NCBI RefSeq assembly: GCF_000379525.1
Contig: NZ_KB902542.1
Coordinates: 77,198 to 141,197 of the forward strand
Direction of reading: 5' to 3'
Origin: Lamprocystis purpurea DSM 4197
GTDB taxonomy: Bacteria > Pseudomonadota > Gammaproteobacteria > Chromatiales > Chromatiaceae
Length of the DNA stretch: 64,000 nt
Below, in pieces: positions 19,851 to 28,127 of the stretch. The first letter of the stretch is position 1. The number at the start of each line of letters is the position of its first letter. Under the pieces are notes generated by a model that was not told where the DNA came from, made no database searches, and was given only the letters and a program-made list of their open reading frames with translations. The position numbers were made by a program, and so were the translations under genes.

Positions 19851-21944
19851 ATGGCGATGGCACCCAAGCGTGGTGATCTGGGTCTTCCGGAGGGGATGCG
19901 GGCAAACCCCGAGTTCCAATCCGCCCTGGTTCGGTTCGCGGTCTGGACCTTCGGTACCGGCTATATTTCGCTGGCCGCCATCACCGGTTATTACAAGGTC
20001 GATATCCCTTATTTTATTACAGTTTTTAGTATTTTTGTGCTGATCAACGCCGCCGTCTTCGCCAGCGTCCTGGTCCGTCCCGATTGGCCGAGTCGGCGTT
20101 ATGTTGCACTGTCGCTGGATATTGTCGCCATCAGCCTGGCGATTTTTGTCACCCGTGAGGCGATCAGCCCCTTCTATCTGCTCTACATCTGGATCTTCAT
20201 CTCGGCCGGGACCCGCTATGGAACCAGTCATCTGGTGCTGGCCTCCGCCGAGGCCGTGATCGCCTACAGCCTGGTCTTGACCGCGTTGGGTCAGTGGCAG
20301 CGCCATACCTATGAAGCGGTCTTTTTCCTCTTTTTCCTGTTGCTGCTGCCGCTCTATCAGTTCGCGCTGTTGCGGCGGGTGCAGCGGGCCAAGGACGAGG
20401 CGGAACGCGCCAACAAGGCCAAGGGCGATTTTCTGGCTTTCATGACCCATGAACTGCGCACGCCGCTCACCGGTGTGATCGGCATGACCGAGTTGCTCAA
20501 GAGCACCACGCTCGACGCCGAGCAGCGCGACTACCTGCTCTCCATTTCCAATTCGGCCAATGTGCTCGGTGCCCTGATCGGGGATATCCTGGACTTCTCC
20601 AAGATCGATGCGGCACGACTGACCCTGGAGCAGGTCCCCTTCAGTCCGCGCGCGGTGGTGCGGGAGGTCTGCGGAGTGCTTGAGAGTCTCGCCTTGGCCG
20701 AGGGAGTCGAACTGATCTGTATCGTGACGCCCGATGTTCCCCAGACTGTCGTGGGCGATCAGTTACGGGTCCGTCAGATTCTGTTCAACCTGGTGGGTAA
20801 CGCGGTCAAGTTTACCGAAGAAGGCGAAGTCCGGGTCCGGGTACTGGTGCGGCCCGCGGAGGAGGGGATCAGCGAGCCGCATCTGTTATTGGAGGTCGAG
20901 GATACCGGGATCGGCATCCCGGCCGACAAGCTCGAGCAGATCTTCGAGAGTTTCAGCCAGGCCGATGAGTCCACCACCCGCCGCTTCGGCGGCTCTGGTC
21001 TCGGCACGACCATCGCGCTGGAGTTGTCACGCCTGATGGGCGGTACCATCGGGGTAGAGAGCGTCGATGGTCAGGGCAGCCGCTTCCGGGTGCGGCTGCC
21101 GTTGCTGGGAGGTGTGCTGCCCCCGCCGCCCGCCCCATCGGCGCGCCTGCAAGGACGGCGCGGGTTGGTGATCGAAGCCAACCAAACGCACCGCGACCTG
21201 GTCTGCGAGGTGCTGCGTCGGGAGGGTGTCACCTGCCAGGGCCTGGCCGACCCGGTGGATGTCAGCGCCTTGGCGTCGGGGGCCGCGAACCTGGACTTTC
21301 TCGTGATCGGCGACCGGCCGCGCGGGTTCGCGCTGGATGCCGCTCGCGCCAAGATCAGCAGCCTGTTGGGCTATGAATGTCCCTGCCTTTTTCTCACCTA
21401 CGCGGCACGACGCCCCGAGGTGCCGCGCACCGCGGCGCGCTGCTTGAGCAAGCCCTTTCTTGCCGGGGACCTGGTCGATGCCGTCGAGGCGCTGCTCGGG
21501 CTCGTGCGCGCGGCGCATCCCTGTTACCAGGAGAACCGCGGATTCGGCGGGGGCGATCCGGCGACCCTGGCCGGTATCCGGGTGTTGGTCGCCGAGGACA
21601 ATGCGATTGCCGCCAAGGTGATCACGGCCTTCCTGCAAAAGATGGGAATCGCCTTCACCCTGGTCGAGGATGGTGAGCAGGCCCTGCGTGAAGCCTTGCA
21701 AGGGGGCTATGGCATCGCCATCGTCGATCTGCGTATGCCGAAACTCGACGGTATTCAATTCGCGCAAGCGTATCGCCGGCAGGCGCTGGGACAGCCCCTG
21801 CCCATCGTCGCTCTGACGGCGAACGCGTCCGAAGATGTCAAGCAGACCTGTCTGGAGGCCGGCATGGTCGACTTCCTGGCGAAACCGGTCAGCCCCGAGT
21901 TACTGCGTCAGACCATCGAACGGCTGGCGCTGCGGGGGCGGTGA
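19851..21944 (+). CDS. RpfC-like membrane hybrid sensor histidine kinase
   Basis: A 697-residue kinase. The N-terminal ~180 residues form about five hydrophobic segments (TGYISLAAITGYY, FSIFVLINAAVFASVLV, VALSLDIVAISLAIFV, FYLLYIWIFISAG, AVFFLFFLLLLPLYQFALL), the layout of RpfC sensors. The HisKA domain has MTHELRTPLTG with His200; the ATPase has NLVGNAVKFT, DTGIGIPADKL and GGSGLGTTIA. A first receiver-like region (~435-560) lacks a clear phospho-Asp; the second (~575-690) is intact (VLVAEDNAIA, IVDLRMPKLDG). No C-terminal Hpt is present, unlike canonical RpfC, so a separate Hpt partner would be needed. No rpfF or rpfG lies nearby; the signal is unknown. Confidence 0.82.
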   Translation: MAMAPKRGDLGLPEGMRANPEFQSALVRFAVWTFGTGYISLAAITGYYKVDIPYFITVFSIFVLINAAVFASVLVRPDWPSRRYVALSLDIVAISLAIFVTREAISPFYLLYIWIFISAGTRYGTSHLVLASAEAVIAYSLVLTALGQWQRHTYEAVFFLFFLLLLPLYQFALLRRVQRAKDEAERANKAKGDFLAFMTHELRTPLTGVIGMTELLKSTTLDAEQRDYLLSISNSANVLGALIGDILDFSKIDAARLTLEQVPFSPRAVVREVCGVLESLALAEGVELICIVTPDVPQTVVGDQLRVRQILFNLVGNAVKFTEEGEVRVRVLVRPAEEGISEPHLLLEVEDTGIGIPADKLEQIFESFSQADESTTRRFGGSGLGTTIALELSRLMGGTIGVESVDGQGSRFRVRLPLLGGVLPPPPAPSARLQGRRGLVIEANQTHRDLVCEVLRREGVTCQGLADPVDVSALASGAANLDFLVIGDRPRGFALDAARAKISSLLGYECPCLFLTYAARRPEVPRTAARCLSKPFLAGDLVDAVEALLGLVRAAHPCYQENRGFGGGDPATLAGIRVLVAEDNAIAAKVITAFLQKMGIAFTLVEDGEQALREALQGGYGIAIVDLRMPKLDGIQFAQAYRRQALGQPLPIVALTANASEDVKQTCLEAGMVDFLAKPVSPELLRQTIERLALRGR

Positions 21945-21947
21945 GTG

Positions 21948-22110
21948 GCGGCCTTGATCATCGTTCCGGCCGGCGACGGCCTGTCCGCAACTGGAGGTCG
22001 AGGCTTTAGCCTGTGGCGATTCCCGAGATCTCAAAGAAAATCAGTGGTGCTTGCGCGCCGGACCGGCTAAAGCCTCGACCTCCAGTCGCCGGAACGACGA
22101 TCAAGGCCGC
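21948..22110. mobile_element. 163-bp inverted-repeat element, family A (MITE-like)
   Basis: The outer arms 21948-21970 and 22088-22110 are inverted copies with one mismatch in 23. A second inner pair, 21990-22011 and 22065-22086, is a perfect 22-bp inverted repeat. No coding frame fits. Related arms recur at 30314, 36627, 41811, 53365 and elsewhere, so this is a dispersed non-autonomous element. No target duplication is evident at this copy. Confidence 0.8.
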
Positions 22111-22193
22111 ATCGCCGCCCCGCACGACTTCGCGGTTCCCCCGCGCTCGCGGGGATTAGGCCCACGCGGGCCATATAGGATTCCTCGCGGTTG

Positions 22194-22433
22194 TCATTTG
22201 GAGTCCGGCGGCATTCGGGAGATCCGGATACGCTCGGTACCGACAGCGAGACAGGCATTGATATCCGCCTGATCCAGATCGGGGTAGTCCTCCAGGATCG
22301 CGGCGGAGGATTCGCCTTGCGCCAATAAGCTCAAGACCAATTCCACCGAGATGCGCAGATCGCGAACGATCGGCTTGCCGCCGAATACATCGGGGCGGCT
22401 GGTGATGCGTTGCAGAAGATCGTCTTGTTTCAT
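22194..22433 (-). CDS. DUF433 antitoxin-like protein
   Basis: A 79-residue protein. ITSRPDVFGGKPIVRDLRISVELVLSLL and AAILEDYPDLDQADINACL are the signature of the DUF433 family, winged-helix antitoxins usually paired with a DUF5615 PIN-like toxin. ATG at 22433 is the family start. No toxin follows: downstream is the family A repeat, so the gene appears orphaned. Upstream lies a truncated ParE remnant. Confidence 0.82.
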   Translation of the reverse strand: MKQDDLLQRITSRPDVFGGKPIVRDLRISVELVLSLLAQGESSAAILEDYPDLDQADINACLAVGTERIRISRMPPDSK

Positions 22434-22494
22434 GGTCGTCAACAACCGATGATGGGCTTCGGTCTTGCCCTGGTTGCTTCGATGATACATTTGT

Positions 22495-22605
22495 ATCAAT
22501 GAAGCCCAGTGCGGCCGGCGCGGCGTCCGCCGCCAGACAGTCGTCGATGATCGCCTCGACATCCCGCACGGCCCATTCGCGCGGGATGACGGGCTTGCCG
22601 GTCAC
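22495..22605 (-). pseudogene. ParE-family toxin remnant, truncated
   Basis: From the GTG at 22605 the frame reads TGKPVIPREWAVRDVEAIID ... AALGFID, matching the first ~36 residues of ParE/RelE-type plasmid stabilisation toxins. It then departs from the family (TNVSSKQPGQ) and runs into the DUF433 leader. The catalytic C-terminal strands are missing, so it should be inactive. Confidence 0.6.
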
Positions 22606-22837
22606 TCAGCGGAGCACTGGCCGGCGCGAGCCCGCGGGGCTTCGAAATAGGCCCGGTCGGCGGGTGCCGTCGGGGCGGAGTCGGCGCCCGCGAGGAGCCG
22701 CGCAAACGCTGCCGATCCTGGTCCCGCCGGATCAGGTCGCGCACCTACTCACTGCTGGTGCCGAAGCGGCGCCCGGCGACCTGCTCGTTCACATTATGAC
22801 TTGAGCGCGTCGGGCAAGGAGAGTTTATGGTAGTCAT
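22606..22837 (-). pseudogene. ParD-family antitoxin remnant with frameshift and stop
   Basis: From ATG at 22837 the frame reads MTTIN; restoring one base gives VSLPDALK, the ParD N-terminus. Further on, NEQVAGRRFGTSSE is followed by TAG where ParD has a Tyr codon, then VRDLIRRDQDRQRLRG. At least one frameshift and one nonsense codon are visible, and the 3' part shifts frame again. It lies directly before the ParE remnant, so a complete parDE pair once stood here. Confidence 0.7.
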
Positions 22838-22904
22838 GTCGTCAGCGTAGCCACGATGGCAAATTTTGGCAAGGCAAGGCGCCGTCGGTTCGGTGCAGGC
22901 GGCA

Positions 22905-23399
22905 CTATTTCGCGACATCCTTCAGTGGCAGGAAGAGTTGCCTTGGAACCAGGCCAAGAGATGAAAACCCCTGGTGACGATAAAATGCCTCGGCCTGCGC
23001 ATCCTTGGCATCGACGACCAGGGCAAAGACCGCCACCTCTGAGCGCGCGGCCCGTGTGATCGCATCCCAGAGCATGGCGCTGCCGAGACGTCGACCTCGA
23101 TAGTCCTGATCGACAGCGAGGCGACCCAGCCTGGCCACGGGTATCGACGGATACCGCGGCAGACGCTTGACAATGGACTGCGGCAGGTCGCCCAAGGGAA
23201 TGCCCGCGGCGGCCAGCGTGTAGTACCCGGCAACCCGTGACGTTGCGGCCTCAATGGCGACATAGCAGGCCGTCAGGCGGCGGCGCATATCCTGGGTGAC
23301 GCGCTCTGCGAAGTACTGATCCAGTGCCTCGACGCCACAGGCAAAGCCTTTCCGGTCATGGTGGGGCCCCAGCGGCTCGAGTCGAAACGGCGCCGTCAC
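22905..23399 (-). CDS. GNAT toxin, TacT-like
   Basis: A 164-residue GNAT acetyltransferase. The fingerprint FRLEPLGPHHDRKGFACGVEALDQYF and LARLGRLAVDQDYRGRRLGSAML (acetyl-CoA loop RGRRLG) is that of TacT-type toxins, which acetylate aminoacyl-tRNA and block translation. AFYRHQGF near the end is the usual C-terminal motif. Its start overlaps the DUF1778 antitoxin gene by four bases, the standard TacAT arrangement. Catalytic Tyr in the last helix is present in FYRHQGF. Confidence 0.88.
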   Translation of the reverse strand: MTAPFRLEPLGPHHDRKGFACGVEALDQYFAERVTQDMRRRLTACYVAIEAATSRVAGYYTLAAAGIPLGDLPQSIVKRLPRYPSIPVARLGRLAVDQDYRGRRLGSAMLWDAITRAARSEVAVFALVVDAKDAQAEAFYRHQGFSSLGLVPRQLFLPLKDVAK

Positions 23400-23680
23400 T
23401 CTGAACCGAACAGTCGGGCGTGAGCCTCTTGGGCACGCAGCAGCGCAGCCGTCGGGGTCGGGGGATCGAGCAGCGCATCGACGAAGCGCCGCTGATCCTC
23501 CGCGGACAGTCGGATGATGCTGGTTTCCTCAATGGCGCGACACGCGGCTTCCTGCGCGGCGGCGACGACAAAATCGCTGACGCTGCGCCCCTGAATCTCG
23601 GCGGCACGTTTGACCAGAACCAGTGCCTCGGGCGCAATCCGTGCTTCGAGGCGGGCGGTGCGGTTGGATGCGGCTTGCAT
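23396..23680 (-). CDS. DUF1778 antitoxin, TacA-like
   Basis: A 94-residue antitoxin. The N-terminal ribbon-helix-helix (TARLEARIAPEALVLVKRAAEIQGRSVSDFVVAAAQEAA) should bind the operon promoter; the C-terminal helix (LSAEDQRRFVDALLDPP) is the toxin-binding part. A GGAGAT ribosome site precedes the ATG. It overlaps the GNAT toxin gene by four bases. Confidence 0.9.
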   Translation of the reverse strand: MQAASNRTARLEARIAPEALVLVKRAAEIQGRSVSDFVVAAAQEAACRAIEETSIIRLSAEDQRRFVDALLDPPTPTAALLRAQEAHARLFGSE

Positions 23681-23695
23681 GTGGGATCTCCTGTT

Positions 23696-23712
23696 GGTAC
23701 TTAAGTATGTAC
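23696..23712. promoter_or_regulatory. Palindromic operator candidate upstream of the tacA/tacT-like pair
   Basis: The 10-bp perfect palindrome TACTTAAGTA sits about 18 bases upstream of the antitoxin start within GTACTTAAGTATGTAC, an AT-rich island in GC-rich DNA. It overlaps a plausible -10 region on the minus strand. RHH antitoxins bind such palindromes to autoregulate; assignment is by position. Confidence 0.4.
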
Positions 23713-23916
23713 GGCGGAATCACGGACGTGTCAAGGACAGCGTCTCAAAGCAAGCGCAGCCGCGGCTGAGGTCCCGCTGCTCGGCCTTCGCGTGATTCAC
23801 CAAGCGGCCAGGTCCGGTCACCACATCGTCATCGCTCCAACATGTCTCCGCAACAGTTGCGAATTATCCTACTCGTCTCTTCATTTGGTGTCTTTCGTCA
23901 GCCCCGAGGGTGTGAG

Positions 23917-24684
23917 ATGGTTGCGTTCGCGTCTGCCCTGGCCGCCAAGCGTGGTGATCGCTTGTATGTGGAACTCGCCGCGAGCGAGCACGAGGTGCGC
24001 GAGGCTCAAGCCTTGCGGTACCAGGTCTTTGCGCAGGAGTTGGGCGCGCAACTGCATTCCGCGCGGGCTGGTCTCGACGTGGATGGCTTGGACCCCTATT
24101 GCCAACATCTGTTGGTGCGGGATTCCGGGACTGGTCAGGTGGTGGGCTGCACGCGCATCCTGACCGACGACCAGGCCGCCCGCCTGGGGCGGTTCTACTC
24201 CGCGAGCGAGTTCGATTTGGGTCCCATCCCCGCGCTGCCGGGCCGCAAGCTCGAGGTGGGGCGGACCTGTATCGCCGCCGCGCACCGCCAGGGGTCGGCC
24301 ATCGCCGTGCTGTGGTCGGGGCTGGCCGGTTATGTGCAACTCCACGGGTTTGATTATCTGTTCGGCTGCGCCAGTTTCCCGTTGGGTGAGGGGGATGTGC
24401 AGGCGGCGGCGATCATGAACCGGCTGCGTCGTCAGGCGCTGGCCCCGGAGTCGTTGCGGGTGACGCCGCGCGTGCCATTGCTCACGACTTCAGTCGCCGA
24501 TACGATTCTCGATGCACCCCTGCCGGCCCTGTTGCGCGCCTATGTGCGGCTGGGCGCCCAGGTCTGCGGTGAGGCCTGTCGCGATCCGGATTTCCAGGTG
24601 GCCGATGTGCTGATGTTGCTGCGTATGGAAGATCTGAATCCTTCCTATGCGCGCCATTTCCTGGAACGGACGGCGGGGACCTAG
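23917..24684 (+). CDS. olsB: OlsB-like ornithine N-acyltransferase (GNAT)
   Basis: A 255-residue protein using ATG 23917; a 25-residue longer start at 23842 is possible. ASEHEVREAQALRYQVFAQELGA is the opening signature of the hemolysin-like/OlsB GNAT family, and LEVGRTCIAAAHRQGSAIAVLW is the acyl-carrier-binding segment. DYLFGCASFPL is also conserved. OlsB transfers a 3-hydroxyacyl chain to the alpha-amino group of ornithine, giving lyso-ornithine lipid. The next gene is an acyltransferase fitting the OlsA step. Confidence 0.82.
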   Translation: MVAFASALAAKRGDRLYVELAASEHEVREAQALRYQVFAQELGAQLHSARAGLDVDGLDPYCQHLLVRDSGTGQVVGCTRILTDDQAARLGRFYSASEFDLGPIPALPGRKLEVGRTCIAAAHRQGSAIAVLWSGLAGYVQLHGFDYLFGCASFPLGEGDVQAAAIMNRLRRQALAPESLRVTPRVPLLTTSVADTILDAPLPALLRAYVRLGAQVCGEACRDPDFQVADVLMLLRMEDLNPSYARHFLERTAGT

Positions 24685-24804
24685 TTGGGCGCTCCATCTT
24701 CTCTTGCAGGTCCGTGCTTGCGGCAAGGTACCATCCATGGCACCGGGTTCCGGCATCCTGCCGGAATGACGGTGCAACTTCAGGTGGATCGGGGTACTCG
24801 ACAC

Positions 24805-25662
24805 ATGACGGCACGCGCTGGGATATTCCGCTCGCTGTGGCGGGGTTTGCGCTTTCTTGAGCACGTGATCACCGGCGTGCTGATCCTGTGCGGGGTCGCT
24901 CTGGTGTCCCGCGCGGGTCGCCGACCGGCCTGGCTGCCCGGGGTGGTGCAGTGGTGGTACGGGCGGATGAGCCGGGCGCTGGGGGTGCGGGTGAACACCG
25001 TGGGTGCGGTCGCGGACCGCTGCCTCTTGGTGTGCAATCACGTCTCCTGGCTGGACCCGATGGTCCTGGGCGCCTCGGGACACATGGCGTTTTTGGCCAA
25101 GGCGGAGATCCGCGGCTGGCCCCTGATCGGTTGGATGTCCGATCTGGTCGGCACGCTGTTCATCGCGCGGGGCGCTAATCAGGTCGAGTCGGTGACCGCC
25201 CGGATCAGCGAGCGCATCGCGCGCGGGGAGACCTTGGCCATCTTTCCCGAGGGCACCACCAGCCGCGGCCTGGGGGTGCGCCGGTTCTACCCACGGCTGT
25301 TCGCCATTGCCCAGCAACCGGGGCTGGGGGTGCAGCCCGTGGCCATCCTGTATCACCGCGGGGCCGATCCGACGCCGGATCAGGACATCGCCTTCGTCGA
25401 TGACGAGGCCCTGTTGACCAACCTGTGGCGCGTGCTGCGCCATCCCGGATTGGTCTGCGAGGTGCAGTTCCTGCCGCCCATTTGGCCGCGTGTCGAGGAC
25501 CAGCGACGCGCGCTGTCGGCGCTTGCGCGGCGCCGGATCGTCACCGCCCTGGGCTTGCCGGAGGCGGCTGGGCTGGATGCGCCACCCCGTCCCGGTGCGC
25601 GTGCCGGCGCTTTGCAGGCTGAGACGGCCGCCCGGATCAGTGCGGATTCTTCCCATGAATGA
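24805..25662 (+). CDS. OlsA/PlsC-like lyso-lipid acyltransferase
   Basis: A 285-residue membrane acyltransferase. ATG 24805 is chosen because upstream residues are non-homologous and the N-terminal membrane anchor follows (HVITGVLILCGVALVSRAG). Catalytic NHVSWLD (HX4D motif) and substrate FPEGTTSRG are present. Adjacent to olsB, it probably O-acylates lyso-ornithine lipid (OlsA), though general 1-acylglycerol-3-phosphate acylation cannot be excluded. It overlaps the glycosyltransferase start by eight bases, so these genes form an operon. Confidence 0.82.
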   Translation: MTARAGIFRSLWRGLRFLEHVITGVLILCGVALVSRAGRRPAWLPGVVQWWYGRMSRALGVRVNTVGAVADRCLLVCNHVSWLDPMVLGASGHMAFLAKAEIRGWPLIGWMSDLVGTLFIARGANQVESVTARISERIARGETLAIFPEGTTSRGLGVRRFYPRLFAIAQQPGLGVQPVAILYHRGADPTPDQDIAFVDDEALLTNLWRVLRHPGLVCEVQFLPPIWPRVEDQRRALSALARRRIVTALGLPEAAGLDAPPRPGARAGALQAETAARISADSSHE

Positions 25663-26860
25663 GCGCGCGTCGCAGTCCCCCTTGCGGTTGACGGTGGTCA
25701 CCGAGACCTACCCGCCCGAGATCAACGGTGTCGCCAATACCATGCGCCATCTGGTCGAGGGATTCAGGGACCGCGGTCACCAGTTGCATCTGGTGCGTCC
25801 GCGACAAGCGGGAGAGCGCGCCGGGCACCTTGCCGCGCCGATCGAACAAACCCTGGTGCCCGGGGTTCCGATCCCCGGTTACCGGGGGCTGCGCCTGGGG
25901 TTGCCGGTCTATTGGCGGCTGCGCCGACTCTGGGGTCGCCAGCGGCCGGATCTGATCTATATCGCCACCCAGGGTCCGCTCGGACATGCGGCGCTGGCTG
26001 CCGCGGTCGCGTTGCGGGTCCCCGCCGTGACCGGATTCCACACCCAGTTTCAGCAGTACAGCCGGCATTACGGACTGGGCTTTCTGACCCGGCAGATCAC
26101 CAACACCTTGCGGCATTTTCACAACCGCTCGGACGCCACCCTGGTGCCGACGGCGGAACTGCGGGCGGAGCTCACCGCGGCCGGCTTTACCAACGTGCAG
26201 GTGTTCGGGCGCGGTGTGGATGTCACCTTGTTCGCGCCGACCCGGCGGCTGGAGGCGTTGCGCGCCTCCTGGGGCTGCGGCCCGGACGATCTGGCGGTGC
26301 TCTATGTCGGGCGGGTCGCCGCGGAAAAGAATCTGGAGCTCGCACGCGAGACCTTCGCGGCAATCGAGATGCAGCAGCCGTCGGCGCGTTTCGTGTTGGT
26401 CGGGGATGGACCGGCACTCGCCGGTCTGCACCGTGACCATCCCCGCTTCATTTGCACCGGGGCCAGGGTCGGCGAAGACTTGGCCGCTCACTACGCGAGC
26501 GGCGACCTGTTTCTGTTCCCCAGTCTGACCGAGACCTTCGGCAACGTGGTGACCGAGGCGATGGCGAGCGCGCTGCCGGTGGTCGCTTTCGACTATGCCG
26601 CGGCGCATGCGGCGATCGTCTCCGGGGTCAACGGGGTGACGGCGCCCATGGGGGATCGGGCGGGCTTCGTGGCCGCCGGTCTGAGTGCCATCCAGGATCG
26701 CGGCCGGCTGCGCGCACTGGGCGAGGCCGCCCGCCGTACCGCGCTCCATATGAGTTGGGAGCGGGTGCTGGGCGGGGTGGAACAACTGCTCTACGAGGTG
26801 ATCCGCCGACGGCAAGGCGATCCGGAGCCGACCCCGGCCGCGGCAGCAGTTCCGGAGTGA
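25655..26860 (+). CDS. GT4-family glycosyltransferase
   Basis: A 401-residue GT-B enzyme. RLTVVTETYPPEINGVANTM is the N-terminal signature of alpha-mannosyl/glucosyl-diacylglycerol transferases; VLYVGRVAAEKNLELARETF and SLTETFGNVVTEAMASALPV (the EX7E donor-binding motif) mark the GT4 C-terminal domain. Overlap with the lipid acyltransferase gene suggests it glycosylates a membrane lipid, perhaps diacylglycerol or ornithine lipid. The sugar donor is not determined. Confidence 0.85.
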   Translation: MNERASQSPLRLTVVTETYPPEINGVANTMRHLVEGFRDRGHQLHLVRPRQAGERAGHLAAPIEQTLVPGVPIPGYRGLRLGLPVYWRLRRLWGRQRPDLIYIATQGPLGHAALAAAVALRVPAVTGFHTQFQQYSRHYGLGFLTRQITNTLRHFHNRSDATLVPTAELRAELTAAGFTNVQVFGRGVDVTLFAPTRRLEALRASWGCGPDDLAVLYVGRVAAEKNLELARETFAAIEMQQPSARFVLVGDGPALAGLHRDHPRFICTGARVGEDLAAHYASGDLFLFPSLTETFGNVVTEAMASALPVVAFDYAAAHAAIVSGVNGVTAPMGDRAGFVAAGLSAIQDRGRLRALGEAARRTALHMSWERVLGGVEQLLYEVIRRRQGDPEPTPAAAAVPE

Positions 26861-26885
26861 GTGCGGGAAGCGAGCCGTTCCAGGA

Positions 26886-28127
26886 TCAATGCCCCGTGCT
26901 CTTGGTCGCGGGGTCGATGCGGTACACCAGGGCGGCGATGCGATAGCCGCTGCCGTCGCGTTCCAGTTCCAGACGGATCTCGCCGGCCGGTCTCGCCCCG
27001 TTGGCCCGTTGCAGGCCGAGGTTGGCCGCGAACCGGCGGTCGTCGTCACCCGGATCCAGACGTGGTGCGGTCAGCCGGAGCGTCCGGTTGAGCGCGACCG
27101 CGAAGAAGTCGGCCCCCGGGTCCCGCGCCCGCGTGTCTCCGCGATTGGTGATCCGTGCATCATCGGCCAGCAGTAGGAGGATGGCGGGGAGATCGCCGGC
27201 CGCGAAATGGCGCCGGAAGCGCTCGATCAGGTCTTCCGGGCGCTTCACCGGCGCGACCGGCGGCAGCCGCGAAGCGACGACCTTGGTAATCCTGGTTCCC
27301 ATGGTCGGCGGCGCGTTGGGGACCCACGCCTGCTCGGACGTTGCCGGTCCTGGATCAGCCGTGCCTTCAGGGAGCGCGTGGGCGTCAAGCAGCGGACGCT
27401 GCGGGGCTCCAAGGGTCTGCTGAGTCACCCGCGTGTCCTGCTGCTGCAAAGGGCTGGTTTCGGCCATCCGCAGTGTCTGCCGCGGCCCGCCAAGCGCGAA
27501 TGCCAGCACGGCGGCCATCAGCAGGAGGGTGCTGCCGACCAGCCAGGCACGGGGGCGGGCGCCCGGTTCGCCGCCCCTTGTCCGAACCCCGAGCCCGGTG
27601 CTCCAGCGGTGCCGCACCCACCCTGTTTTCAGCAGTTCGCGGTCATAGTTTCGTCGTGCGATCGGGTCCTTCAGGCAGCGATAGGCCTGATTAAGTCGCG
27701 CGGTGAGTCGCGCCGTGTCGGCCGCGCGGCTGTCGGCGGCCCGATCCGGGTGAAAGAGTCCGACCAGCGCGTGGTAATGCGCCGCGATGGACTCGGGATC
27801 GGCCGTTCGGGGAAGTCCCAGCGTGCGGTAATGATCGGCATCCGGATGCAGCAGAACTTCGCGGATCAAGGCCATGAGCGCGGTTCGCAGGCGCTCCTGC
27901 GCGGTTCCCAAGCCGGCGGCGGTGGCGGCGGCCTGACCGGGTGCCAGGGCGGCGCTCAAGGCGCTGGGCAGATGGTTGAAACAGGGCGGCAGCGGCCGCC
28001 GGGGATCGCGCAGGTGCGCATAGCGCTGTGGCGCTTCCCGGCAGGCGAGGGCGAGGACCAGCAGCGCTGCACCCGGCGTCGGGTCCCTTCCGGCATGAGG
28101 TGGCGTCTTGCGCCTGAACGCGCTCAT
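26886..28127 (-). CDS. Membrane-anchored J-domain protein with SnoaL-like C-terminus
   Basis: A 413-residue protein. The J domain spans about residues 95-162 (DHYRTLGLPRTADPESI, HPD at 126-128, RLNQAYRCLKDPIARRNYD), so it should stimulate an Hsp70. A single membrane helix is at about 195-213 (WLVGSTLLLMAAVLAFALGG). The C-terminal ~110 residues (LIERFRRHFAAGDLPAILLLLADDA ... EIRLELERDGSGYRIAAL) resemble SnoaL/NTF2-like folds. The start overlaps the tyrosine-kinase stop (ATGA), so the two are translationally coupled. Role: perhaps chaperoning of a polysaccharide export machine; this is inference. Confidence 0.75.
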   Translation of the reverse strand: MSAFRRKTPPHAGRDPTPGAALLVLALACREAPQRYAHLRDPRRPLPPCFNHLPSALSAALAPGQAAATAAGLGTAQERLRTALMALIREVLLHPDADHYRTLGLPRTADPESIAAHYHALVGLFHPDRAADSRAADTARLTARLNQAYRCLKDPIARRNYDRELLKTGWVRHRWSTGLGVRTRGGEPGARPRAWLVGSTLLLMAAVLAFALGGPRQTLRMAETSPLQQQDTRVTQQTLGAPQRPLLDAHALPEGTADPGPATSEQAWVPNAPPTMGTRITKVVASRLPPVAPVKRPEDLIERFRRHFAAGDLPAILLLLADDARITNRGDTRARDPGADFFAVALNRTLRLTAPRLDPGDDDRRFAANLGLQRANGARPAGEIRLELERDGSGYRIAALVYRIDPATKSTGH

